From Lacinutrix sp. 5H-3-7-4 (GTDB taxonomy: Bacteria > Bacteroidota > Bacteroidia > Flavobacteriales > Flavobacteriaceae), in the NCBI RefSeq assembly GCF_000211855.2, contig NC_015638.1, positions 1,828,501-1,892,500 on the forward strand: a stretch of 64,000 bases of DNA, in the 5' to 3' direction. Shown piece after piece: positions 7,129 through 14,503 of this stretch. The number at the start of each line of letters is the position of its first letter. The stretch's first letter is position 1. A model generated the notes under the pieces. It was not told where the DNA came from and ran no database searches. It saw nothing but the letters and a program-made list of their open reading frames with translations. Position numbers and translations under genes: made by a program.

Positions 7129-8343
7129 ATGAAAGAAGCATACATAATAGACGGAATTAGAACACCAATAGGAAACTACAAAGGCACTTTATCTGCTGTT
7201 CGTACAGACGATTTAGGCGCTTTAGTAATTTCAGAAGTTGTAAAACGTAATCCAAACATCCCAAAAGAAGCATACGACGATGTTATTATGGGTTGTGCCA
7301 ACCAAGCAGGAGAAGACAATCGTAATGTTGCACGTATGTCTTCACTCTTAGCAGGATTACCATATACCGTTCCTGGCGAAACCGTTAACCGACTTTGTAG
7401 TTCAGGATTATCAGCAATTATTCATGCTAATCGTGCCATAAAAACAGGCGATGGAGATGTTTTTATTTCTGGTGGAGTAGAAAACATGACACGCGGACCA
7501 TACGTTATGGCAAAACCATCATCAGCATTTGGAGGCGATTCAAAAATGTATGATTCTACTTTCGGATGGCGATTTGTAAATCCGAAAATGCACGAAATGT
7601 ATGGCACAGATGGCATGGGAATGACTGCAGAAAACTTAGTAGAAAAATATAATATATCTCGCGAAGACCAAGATAAATTCGCACTTTGGAGTCAGCAAAA
7701 GGCAACCAAAGCACAAGAAAACGGACGACTAGCAAAAGAAATAGTTACTGTCGAAATTCCGCAACGTAAAAAAGACCCAATTCAATTTTCAAAAGATGAG
7801 TTTGTAAAACCAACAACATCTCTTGAGGTTTTAGGAAAACTAAGAGCAGCCTTTAAAAAAGAAGGCGGAAGCGTAACTGCAGGAAATTCTTCAGGATTAA
7901 ACGATGGAGCAGCAGCAACCATTATTGCGAGTGAAGATGCGGTGAAAAAGTATAATTTAAAACCATTAGCAAGAATAGTGAGTTCTGCAGTGGTTGGTGT
8001 CGAGCCAAGAATCATGGGTATTGGTCCAGTGCAAGCGTCTAATAAAGCATTAGAAAAAGCAGGTTTAACCATGGACGATATGGATATCATCGAGCTTAAC
8101 GAAGCCTTTGCGGCACAAGCTTTGGCCTGCATTCGCGCTTGGGGATTAGAAGATAACGACCCAAGAATTAATCCAAATGGAGGTGCCATTGCCATTGGTC
8201 ATCCACTTGGCGTTACAGGAGCAAGAGTGGCCTATTCTGCGGCTTTAGAGTTGCAGGAGCAGAACAAGAAATATGCGTTGATTACCATGTGTATAGGCGT
8301 TGGACAAGGTTACGCGGCAATAATTGAAAATGTAAATATGTAA
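7129..8343 (+). CDS. paaJ: 3-oxoadipyl-CoA thiolase PaaJ
   Basis: Thiolase that cleaves 3-oxoadipyl-CoA to succinyl-CoA and acetyl-CoA, and in PaaJ also the 3-oxo-5,6-dehydrosuberyl-CoA intermediate. The nucleophilic Cys90 is in NRLCSSGLSAI; the downstream motifs NEAFAAQALAC, GGAIAIGHPLGVTGAR (His base) and CIGVGQG (second Cys) are intact. At 404 aa the length is normal for thiolases. The ATG at 7129 gives MKEAYIIDGIRTPIG. It is followed by a 348-bp gap holding two repeats in opposite orientation before paaZ. Confidence 0.95.
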   Translation: MKEAYIIDGIRTPIGNYKGTLSAVRTDDLGALVISEVVKRNPNIPKEAYDDVIMGCANQAGEDNRNVARMSSLLAGLPYTVPGETVNRLCSSGLSAIIHANRAIKTGDGDVFISGGVENMTRGPYVMAKPSSAFGGDSKMYDSTFGWRFVNPKMHEMYGTDGMGMTAENLVEKYNISREDQDKFALWSQQKATKAQENGRLAKEIVTVEIPQRKKDPIQFSKDEFVKPTTSLEVLGKLRAAFKKEGGSVTAGNSSGLNDGAAATIIASEDAVKKYNLKPLARIVSSAVVGVEPRIMGIGPVQASNKALEKAGLTMDDMDIIELNEAFAAQALACIRAWGLEDNDPRINPNGGAIAIGHPLGVTGARVAYSAALELQEQNKKYALITMCIGVGQGYAAIIENVNM

Positions 8344-8351
8344 TATAGTTT

Positions 8352-8440
8352 GGGCGTTACCACAAGGGTCGCGCTTTCACTACTCGCTCTTTTTTAGAAA
8401 AACAAAAAGGAGCTCAAACAAACCGTTCAATCGCTAACGC
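8352..8440 (+). repeat. 85-bp palindromic repeat, copy B
   Basis: GGGCGTTACCACAAGGGTCG at the left, CGCTCTTTTTT / AAAAAGGAGC in the middle, TCGCTAACGC at the right. Same direction as copies A, D and E. Confidence 0.78.
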
Positions 8441-8473
8441 AGCAATCCGCTAAGATTAGTGATTAATTAAAGT

Positions 8474-8513
8474 TTTGTCATTCTTGCGTAGGCAGGAATC
8501 TCTTAGTAAAAAG
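8474..8513 (+). repeat. Short hairpin repeat (paaJ-paaZ gap)
   Basis: TTTGTCATTCTTGCGTAGGC then AGGAATCTCTTAGTAAA; arms ATTCTTGC/GCAGGAAT. The tail CTCTTAGTAAA is shared with the copy at 20725. Confidence 0.7.
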
Positions 8514-8552
8514 GAAATAAATTTTGACTAAGAAAGAACATAGCAAGTAAGT

Positions 8553-8638
8553 GCGTTAGGGATAGAGGCATTTGTTGAAGCTCTTTTTTGTTTTTCACAA
8601 AAAAAGCGACTGCCGAAAGCCCGACCTTTAGGTAACGC
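8553..8638 (-). repeat. 85-bp palindromic repeat, copy C (inverted)
   Basis: Reads GCGTTAGGGATAGAGGC at the left and TTTAGGTAACGC at the right, the reverse complement of the A/B/D/E layout. Its inner part (AAAAAAGCGACTGCCGAAAG) is closest to copy A. With copy B it makes an inverted pair ~290 bp wide upstream of paaZ. Confidence 0.75.
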
Positions 8639-8666
8639 CAAAAAAGAATAGAAGTCTAATTTAATA

Positions 8667-8688
8667 GATACCCATTTTCGTGGGCATT
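8667..8688 (+). repeat. Start-proximal short hairpin (before paaZ)
   Basis: GATACCCATTTTCGTGGGCA, stem CCCA/TGGG; it ends three bases before the ATG at 8692. An upstream in-frame GTG at 8680 lies inside it. Confidence 0.7.
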
Positions 8689-8691
8689 AAG

Positions 8692-11229
8692 ATGGAAAAG
8701 ATAAAACATTACGTTCAAGGTTCTTGGACAACAGGAAAAGAAGAAGGAACACCAATCTTAGATGCAGTAACTGGCGAAGCATTCACTAGCGTTGCAATAG
8801 AAGGATTAGACGTTCCTGAAATTTTAAACTACGGACGAACAAAAGGAGGAGAAGTACTTCGTAAAATGACCTTTCAAGAGCGTGGAAACATGCTTAAAAA
8901 ACTAGCATTATATCTTACCAAAAGAAAAGATGCTTTTTACGATTTAAGTTATAGAACAGGAGCAACCAAAGTAGATAGTTGGATAGATATTGAAGGTGGT
9001 TTTGGTAACCTGTTTGCAAACGCGTCGTTACGAAAATTGTTTCCTAATCAACCCTATCACGTAGAAGGCGATGCTATCGATTTGTCTCGTGGTGGACGCT
9101 TTATGGCGCATCATATTATGGTGCCTAAAAAAGGAGTTGCAGTGCATATTAATGCTTTTAACTTCCCAGTTTGGGGCATGTTAGAAAAATGTGCGGTAAA
9201 CTGGATGGCTGGAGTTCCTGCGGTAGTGTTACCTGCACCTTCATCATCTTATTTAGCAGAAGCAGTTGCAAGAACCATTATAGATTCTGGAATTTTGCCA
9301 GAAGGCGCATTACAAATCATAAACGGAACGGTTAAAAATATTCTAGACACTGTAGAATCCCAAGATGTAGTTACCTTTACAGGTTCTGCACAAACCGGAC
9401 GCTTATTAAAAGCGCATCCAAGATTAATTCAAGAATCTGTACCTTTTACTATGGAAGCCGATTCTTTAAATGCTTCTATTTTAGGAGAAGATGCGGTTCC
9501 TGGAACACCAGAATTCGACTTGTTTATTAAAGAAGTTAGAAAGGAAATGACGGTTAAAGCAGGTCAAAAATGTACTGCCATTAGACGCATCATTGTTCCT
9601 GAGAAATTAGTAGACGATGTAGAAACTGCATTAGCAAAACAACTAGATAAAGTAACTATTGGAGACCCAAGATTAAAAGAGGTGAGAATGGGTTCTTTAG
9701 TTAGTCATCAACAAGTACAAGCAGTTCGAGATTCAGTAAATGATTTGTCAAAAGAAGCACAAATTGTATACGGTAATTTAAACGAAATTAATACCATTGG
9801 AGCAGATGCCAAAAAAGGCGCATTTATTAGTCCGATTTTATTACGAGCAGATAACCCATTTCAAAATACAGTCATTCACGAACGTGAAGCATTTGGACCA
9901 GTAAGTACCATCATGCCTTATAAAAACCTAGACGAAGCCATTACTTTGGCGCAAATGGGAAAAGGATCGTTAGTGTCTTCTATTGCTACCAATGATGATA
10001 AAATCGCTAAAGAGTATGTGATAAATGCAGCATCTCATCATGGTAGAATTTTAGTTTTAAATAGAGAAAGTGCGAAGCAAAGTACAGGTCATGGTTCGCC
10101 ATTACCATATTTAGTTCATGGCGGTCCAGGACGTGCTGGTGGAGGTGAAGAAATGGGAGGCATGCGAGGTATTAAACATTATTTACAACGTACAGCCATT
10201 CAAGGTTCGCCTACAACGATAACGGAAATTACAGGAATTTACCAGCAAAATGCAAAATACAAGGAAGCAGAACAGCATCCGTTTCAATACCATTGGGAAG
10301 ACATCCAACCAGGAATGTCATTAAAAACCCATAAGCGTACATTAACTGATAATGATATTCAAAATTTTGCCAATTTAACTTGGGATCATTTTTATGCACA
10401 TACTGATATTACATCTTTAGATGGAAGTATTTTCGAAAAGAGAACAGCGCATGGTTATTTCATTATTTCAGCAGCAGCAGGATTATTTGTGTATCCAAAT
10501 AAAGGACCAGTTGCAGCCAATTATGGTTTAGATAGTATTCGTTTTTTAAGACCATTATATCATAACGATACTATTTATGTACGTTTAACCTGCAAGGAAA
10601 AAGTAGATAGAGATGTTGCTTCTGCAGAACACCCAAGTGGTATTGTAAAATGGCACGTTGAGGTATTTGATGCTAATTTTGAAAACCGTCCCGAAAGTCA
10701 GAAAACAGAAAAAGATAGTCCGTTAGTAGCTGTCGCAACCATATTAACGATGGTGGAGAAAAAGCAAGAAACCTTTGTGGAGATGACTTCGGAAAAAATT
10801 GACGAATGTCTTTCTAATTTAAAAGCAGATGCTAAACCTAAATGGGGAATTATGACGCCACAACACATGATTGAGCATTTAGAATATACCTATAAAATTG
10901 CTTCAGGTGAAATTCAAGATTTTGATGTCAATACACCAGAAAAGATTTTAGAAAAAGTACATCATAGTTTATATAACTACGATAAATTCCCGAAGAACAG
11001 TCAATTTCCACATTTAGAAAAAGACACATTAGATGATTTAAAGCATGCTGATTTAGAAACAGCAATTGAAAAATTTAAAGAACAACGCGAAAAATATATT
11101 GAATTTCATAAAGAGAATCCAGATGTTAAATTGAAGAATTTAGTCTTCGGTGAATTAAATAAATACGAAGCGTATTTATTAGAAAGAAAACATTTGAATC
11201 ATCACTTTGAGCAATTTAATTTGCTTTAA
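8692..11229 (+). CDS. paaZ: PaaZ (oxepin-CoA hydrolase / semialdehyde dehydrogenase) with extra C-terminal DinB-like domain
   Basis: Bifunctional ring-opening enzyme: an N-terminal aldehyde dehydrogenase (about 1-510) and a C-terminal MaoC-like hotdog hydratase (about 530-685). ALDH motifs: Glu in TMEADSLNA and catalytic Cys294 in AGQKCTAIRR. Hydratase motif: FANLTWDHFYAHTD and AHGYFIISAAAGLF. Classic PaaZ ends near 680 aa; this one has 845. The added part from about Met698 has PKWGIMTPQHMIEHLEY and a terminal ELNKYEAYLLERKHLNHHFE segment with spaced His residues, which looks like a DinB/DUF1569-type four-helix metal-binding domain. The start is ATG 8692, because the upstream GTG at 8680 lies in a hairpin repeat. 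The stop codon sits in the loop of a strong hairpin (11205-11248). Confidence 0.93.
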   Translation: MEKIKHYVQGSWTTGKEEGTPILDAVTGEAFTSVAIEGLDVPEILNYGRTKGGEVLRKMTFQERGNMLKKLALYLTKRKDAFYDLSYRTGATKVDSWIDIEGGFGNLFANASLRKLFPNQPYHVEGDAIDLSRGGRFMAHHIMVPKKGVAVHINAFNFPVWGMLEKCAVNWMAGVPAVVLPAPSSSYLAEAVARTIIDSGILPEGALQIINGTVKNILDTVESQDVVTFTGSAQTGRLLKAHPRLIQESVPFTMEADSLNASILGEDAVPGTPEFDLFIKEVRKEMTVKAGQKCTAIRRIIVPEKLVDDVETALAKQLDKVTIGDPRLKEVRMGSLVSHQQVQAVRDSVNDLSKEAQIVYGNLNEINTIGADAKKGAFISPILLRADNPFQNTVIHEREAFGPVSTIMPYKNLDEAITLAQMGKGSLVSSIATNDDKIAKEYVINAASHHGRILVLNRESAKQSTGHGSPLPYLVHGGPGRAGGGEEMGGMRGIKHYLQRTAIQGSPTTITEITGIYQQNAKYKEAEQHPFQYHWEDIQPGMSLKTHKRTLTDNDIQNFANLTWDHFYAHTDITSLDGSIFEKRTAHGYFIISAAAGLFVYPNKGPVAANYGLDSIRFLRPLYHNDTIYVRLTCKEKVDRDVASAEHPSGIVKWHVEVFDANFENRPESQKTEKDSPLVAVATILTMVEKKQETFVEMTSEKIDECLSNLKADAKPKWGIMTPQHMIEHLEYTYKIASGEIQDFDVNTPEKILEKVHHSLYNYDKFPKNSQFPHLEKDTLDDLKHADLETAIEKFKEQREKYIEFHKENPDVKLKNLVFGELNKYEAYLLERKHLNHHFEQFNLL

Positions 11230-11248
11230 CAAATTGAATTGCTCAAAG
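11205..11248 (+). terminator. Hairpin spanning the paaZ stop codon
   Basis: The arms CTTTGAGCAATTTAATTTG (11205-11223) and CAAATTGAATTGCTCAAAG (11230-11248) pair over 19 bp with one non-Watson-Crick position; the stop codon is in the six-base loop. There is no T-run after it, so it may be an mRNA-end stabiliser, a weak terminator or the edge of a small insertion rather than a classical terminator. Confidence 0.55.
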
Positions 11249-11266
11249 CACCCGAGAAATCGGGTG
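11249..11266 (+). repeat. Second hairpin before the GIY-YIG gene
   Basis: CACCCGAGAAATCGGGTG, a seven-bp perfect stem with a GAAA-type loop, directly follows the hairpin at the paaZ stop. Confidence 0.65.
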
Positions 11267-11320
11267 TCTTGAAACTAAAAGCAGTAAGTTGAAATATTGC
11301 AGTTTTCAAAGCAAATAACT

Positions 11321-11608
11321 ATGAAACATTACATCTATATAATAACAAATAAAAAGGATGGTGTTTTGTATATTGGAGAGACAAAAAATTTAAAAAAAAG
11401 AATTTATCAGCATAAAAATAAAGTCCATCCAACTACATTTTCTGCAAGGTATAATTTAGATAAACTTGTTTACTCAGAAGAGTTTGAGACAAAAGAAGAA
11501 GCTAAATTAAGAGAAAAGCAAATGAAAAAATGGAATAGAGCTTGGAAAATAGAATTGATAGAAGAACAAAATGCAAAGTGGTTGGATTTGTATAATAAAA
11601 TTAAGTAG
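11321..11608 (+). CDS. Small GIY-YIG nuclease-domain protein (UPF0213/YhbQ-like)
   Basis: Single-domain GIY-YIG protein of 95 aa. It begins MKHYIYIITNKKDGVLYIGE, where YIY..LYIG is the GIY-YIG core, followed by the TKNLKKRIYQHK segment carrying the conserved Arg and His, and the conserved Glu in AKLREKQMKKWNR. Family members are DNA nucleases or of unknown role. I prefer the ATG at 11321 to the in-frame start at 11297. The gene sits between paaZ and a crotonase gene and has no evident link to phenylacetate degradation. Hairpins bracket it at 11249-11266 and 11624-11645. Confidence 0.88.
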   Translation: MKHYIYIITNKKDGVLYIGETKNLKKRIYQHKNKVHPTTFSARYNLDKLVYSEEFETKEEAKLREKQMKKWNRAWKIELIEEQNAKWLDLYNKIK

Positions 11609-11623
11609 AACTAAAATTAATAA

Positions 11624-11645
11624 GATTCCCGTTTTCACGGGAACA
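11624..11645 (+). repeat. Short hairpin after the GIY-YIG gene, near the next start
   Basis: GATTCCCGTTTTCACGGGAA, stem TTCCCG/CGGGAA; it ends about eight bases before the ATG at 11654. Confidence 0.7.
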
Positions 11646-11653
11646 CTATCGTG

Positions 11654-12406
11654 ATGACAGAACCATACGTAAAACAAACCATAAAAAACGAAGTAGGATA
11701 CATAGAATTTTTTCATCCTGCTCACAATTCTTTGCCAGGTAATATTCTGGCAGAATTAGCACAAACTATAACAGATGCAGGAACTAACGATGCTATTAAA
11801 GTTATCGTGCTTAAAAGTGGAAAAGACAGAACCTTTTGCGCAGGAGCCAGCTTTAAAGAATTAATAAATATTAATGATGCAGCAACAGGGAAAGTATTCT
11901 TTTCTGGCTTTGCTAATGTGATTAACGCTATGCGTAAATGTCCAAAATTTATAATTGGTCGCATACAAGGTAAAACTGTTGGCGGTGGAGTAGGATTAGC
12001 AGCTTCAACCGATTATTGTATGGCTTCAAAATATGCAGCTATAAAATTAAGCGAGCTAAATATTGGAATTGGACCATTTGTTGTTGGGCCAGCAATAGAG
12101 CGTAAAATTGGTTTAAGCGGTATGTCGCAAATCGCAATAGATGCTAATAGTTTTTATCCTGCAGAATGGGCAAAACAAAAAGGATTATTTACACATGTTT
12201 TCGAAAGTAATGAAGAACTAGATGAAGCTGTTAAAGCAACAGCAGAACATTTATGTACTTATAATCCAGATGCCATGCAAGAAATGAAAAAAGTCTTTTG
12301 GCAAGGTACAGATCATTGGGATGATTTACTTGCTGAGCGTGCTGCAACCAGTGGAAAACTTGTGCTTTCAGAATTTACAAAAGAGAAACTAAAAGGGTTT
12401 AAATAA
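11654..12406 (+). CDS. Enoyl-CoA hydratase/isomerase family protein, candidate PaaF
   Basis: Second crotonase-fold enzyme of the cluster, 250 aa. The oxyanion-hole segments CAGASFKEL and GKTVGGGVGLAASTDYC are present. Of the two hydratase Glu residues, the first position is Gly (GGGVGLA instead of GGGxELA) while the second is kept (KLSELNIGIG). A single Glu is the usual state of enoyl-CoA isomerases, so PaaF-like 2,3-dehydroadipyl-CoA hydratase is inferred mainly from context. The start is taken as ATG 11654 (MTEPYVKQTIKNEVG); an in-frame GTG lies just before it. It closes the main paa gene run. Confidence 0.8.
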   Translation: MTEPYVKQTIKNEVGYIEFFHPAHNSLPGNILAELAQTITDAGTNDAIKVIVLKSGKDRTFCAGASFKELININDAATGKVFFSGFANVINAMRKCPKFIIGRIQGKTVGGGVGLAASTDYCMASKYAAIKLSELNIGIGPFVVGPAIERKIGLSGMSQIAIDANSFYPAEWAKQKGLFTHVFESNEELDEAVKATAEHLCTYNPDAMQEMKKVFWQGTDHWDDLLAERAATSGKLVLSEFTKEKLKGFK

Positions 12407-12414
12407 ACTTTTAG

Positions 12415-12705
12415 TTATTCAATGTAAATAATACTGTGCTTAGGTATGGTGATGCCTTGTTTTAAAACAACAAAGTTAGAAGTTACAGCCCAGATAGTAG
12501 TATTTACACTTATTAATTTGTTGGTGCTGTCTCTAAAGTAAATTTTTACTTTAGTTTTTAATAAGTTACCTAATTGAGAAGCGCGTTCTAAATAATGAGA
12601 TCTAAGTTTTCTCTTTTTTGAACTTAGTAAAGTTTCTGTTTTAGAAAATTTTATTTGAGGTATCTCTTCTTTTTGTATAGTTAAAGATGATGTTGGGTAA
12701 TTCAT
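12415..12705 (-). CDS. Conserved hypothetical protein, small beta-rich C-terminal domain
   Basis: A 96-aa protein on the opposite strand from the paa genes, its stop nine bases from that of the crotonase gene. The N-terminal half is basic and Ser/Lys-rich (SKTETLLSSKKRKLRSHYLE). The C-terminal half alternates hydrophobic residues (VKIYFRD, NTTIWAVTSNFVVLKQG, IPKHSIIYIE), as in a small SH3/Sm-like barrel. I recall similar short flavobacterial proteins, but no function. There is no signal peptide and no Cys. Possibly a nucleic-acid binder; this is speculation from the basic first half. Confidence 0.65.
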   Translation of the reverse strand: MNYPTSSLTIQKEEIPQIKFSKTETLLSSKKRKLRSHYLERASQLGNLLKTKVKIYFRDSTNKLISVNTTIWAVTSNFVVLKQGITIPKHSIIYIE

Positions 12706-12809
12706 AAATTAAAGTTTTGTTAGGGAATAGTATGCTTAAATATACAAAACCTTACATTTTATTGTCATTTTTATAGGTATTTAACATTTTTTAAAAATTT
12801 TGTATTACT

Positions 12810-13406
12810 ATGGTTTATAGTTTTAATGGGTTTATTCCAGTTGTTCACGAGTCAAGTTTCGTGCATCCTTTGGCTGCAGTCACCGGAAATGTTATTATTG
12901 GTAAAAACTGTTACATTGGTCCGGGAGCAGCTATTCGTGGAGATTGGGGACAAATTATTTTAGAAGATGGTGTTAATGTACAAGAAAATTGTACAGTGCA
13001 TATGTTTCCAGGTAAATCTATCACATTAAAAGAAAGTGCTCATGTTGGTCATGGAGCCATAATTCATGGTGCAAATTTAGGACGTAATTGTCTAATTGGA
13101 ATGAACACTGTAATCATGGACGATGCCGAAATTGGAGATGAAAGTATTGTTGGAGCGATGGCATTTGTAAAAGCCGAAACTATAATTCCAAATCGTAGCT
13201 TGGTCGTTGGTAATCCTGCAAAAGTAATAAAGCAAGTAAGTGATGAAATGATTGCATGGAAAACAAAAGGCACGGAATTATATCAACAATTACCAGGAGA
13301 TTGTCATGAAACACTTAAAGCAGTTGAGCCACTTCGAGAAGTTCCAGAAAACATGAAAGTTCAAGATGATGTTTATAAAACGCTTAGGGAAACGTTTAAA
13401 AAATAG
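12810..13406 (+). CDS. paaY: PaaY-type gamma-carbonic-anhydrase-fold thioesterase
   Basis: Left-handed beta-helix protein of 198 aa. It has hexapeptide repeats such as VTGNVIIGKNCYIGPGAAIRGD, with three metal-ligand His positions seen in VHMFPGK, HVGHGAIIHGANLG. PaaY of proteobacteria hydrolyses 2-hydroxycyclohepta-trienyl-type CoA thioesters, protecting the phenylacetate pathway from dead-end products. The length and the ending REVPENMKVQDDVYKTLRE match PaaY better than generic gamma-CA homologues (~170 aa). It lies alone on the plus strand between two minus-strand genes, so it likely has its own promoter. Confidence 0.88.
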   Translation: MVYSFNGFIPVVHESSFVHPLAAVTGNVIIGKNCYIGPGAAIRGDWGQIILEDGVNVQENCTVHMFPGKSITLKESAHVGHGAIIHGANLGRNCLIGMNTVIMDDAEIGDESIVGAMAFVKAETIIPNRSLVVGNPAKVIKQVSDEMIAWKTKGTELYQQLPGDCHETLKAVEPLREVPENMKVQDDVYKTLRETFKK

Positions 13407-13407
13407 A

Positions 13408-14307
13408 TTAAATAGTTACATTACTATTAGCAAGTTTATTTTTTTTATAAGTCATGGGAGATATACCTTTTATTTTTTTAAACGATTTGTAGAAATGTTC
13501 GTAAGTATTAAAACCACTTTGGAAAGCAACACTTTGTAAACTATCGATACTTTTAATTATTTTTAATGAATATTTAATACGTTCTTCCATTATATAATTT
13601 ACAGGAGTAACTCCAAAAGTCTCTTTAAATCTGCTGAAGAGTTTTGTTTTTCCAAAACCAGAAATACGCACCAAATCATTTATAGTAATTTTATTTCTTA
13701 AATTCGTTTTTATATAGCTTATTGTTTTTTCTAAATTCCTATCTTTTATTTTATTCCTCACATTTTCTACCAACAGTGATCCAGCTTCAGTTTGTAGCAC
13801 TCTCAAAATTAACTCTCGTAAAATAACATTGTTAATTCTAGAACTAAGTCCAGTATTGCCTAATTTTAAATATTTGTAAAAGCGTTCGAAGCTTTCAATA
13901 GTGTTAGAATCATTAGAAATAAAATGAGAATGTTTTTCATTTAAAGTATAATCAAAATTTGTTTTCCAAGCTTCGTCTTCCATTAATTCTAGTACTAGAT
14001 TTTCAATAAATTTAGGTTCAACATCAAGCACTAGGCATTTTGTTGGGTTAGAAAAACTAGCGTTACTTATTTCTACAGTTTGAGTTATGTTAATTTCTGG
14101 AATAAATACCATGCCTGGAAAAAACTCAACCTTAACATTTTTAGAAACAACTGTTTTGTGTCCCGAAAGCATTATAGTAATCATGTATTTATCAAAAGTA
14201 AATAGAATGTCCTTGCAAGGAGAGTTTGTTTCGTAAATGGTTAATAGTCCATTATCAAACTTATATTCTGTGCTTTTCTCAATAAAAATTTTTCTCTCAA
14301 TTTTCAT
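13408..14307 (-). CDS. AraC-family transcriptional regulator
   Basis: Regulator with a C-terminal double helix-turn-helix: KITINDLVRISGFGKTKLFS and LQSVAFQSGFNTYEHFYKSF with the AraC signature ending ISPMTYKKNK. The ~190-residue N-terminal part is a sensor-type domain without clear identity. The ATG at 14307 (MKIERKIFIEK) is preferred; an in-frame start 13 codons upstream is possible. It is divergent from the aldehyde dehydrogenase / paaK / GMC operon, so it probably controls that operon. Its stop is almost in contact with that of paaY (convergent). Confidence 0.9.
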   Translation of the reverse strand: MKIERKIFIEKSTEYKFDNGLLTIYETNSPCKDILFTFDKYMITIMLSGHKTVVSKNVKVEFFPGMVFIPEINITQTVEISNASFSNPTKCLVLDVEPKFIENLVLELMEDEAWKTNFDYTLNEKHSHFISNDSNTIESFERFYKYLKLGNTGLSSRINNVILRELILRVLQTEAGSLLVENVRNKIKDRNLEKTISYIKTNLRNKITINDLVRISGFGKTKLFSRFKETFGVTPVNYIMEERIKYSLKIIKSIDSLQSVAFQSGFNTYEHFYKSFKKIKGISPMTYKKNKLANSNVTI

Positions 14308-14503
14308 ATTATGAATTATAGTTAATAAAAGAGGTGTATAATTCAAATATACGTAATTTTAATAGTTAAAAATTGTTAAATGTGTTATAGTTTGAGTAAT
14401 GCGTATAATAATTCAATAATTTTTTCTTTTTGAATGGTAATTTGGTGCAAAGTTGTTTTAACTCATAAAATAATAACTAAATAAATAATTTCTAAACCTT
14501 ATC

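Noticed and set aside
8352..8638. CRISPR-like or attachment-site interpretation of the repeats
   Set aside because: The copies are scattered, palindromic and not evenly spaced, with no cas or integrase genes nearby; they fit dispersed intergenic elements.
11321..11608. Homing endonuclease in a group I intron
   Set aside because: The GIY-YIG domain stands alone at 95 aa with no DNA-binding extension, and no intron core or split gene surrounds it.
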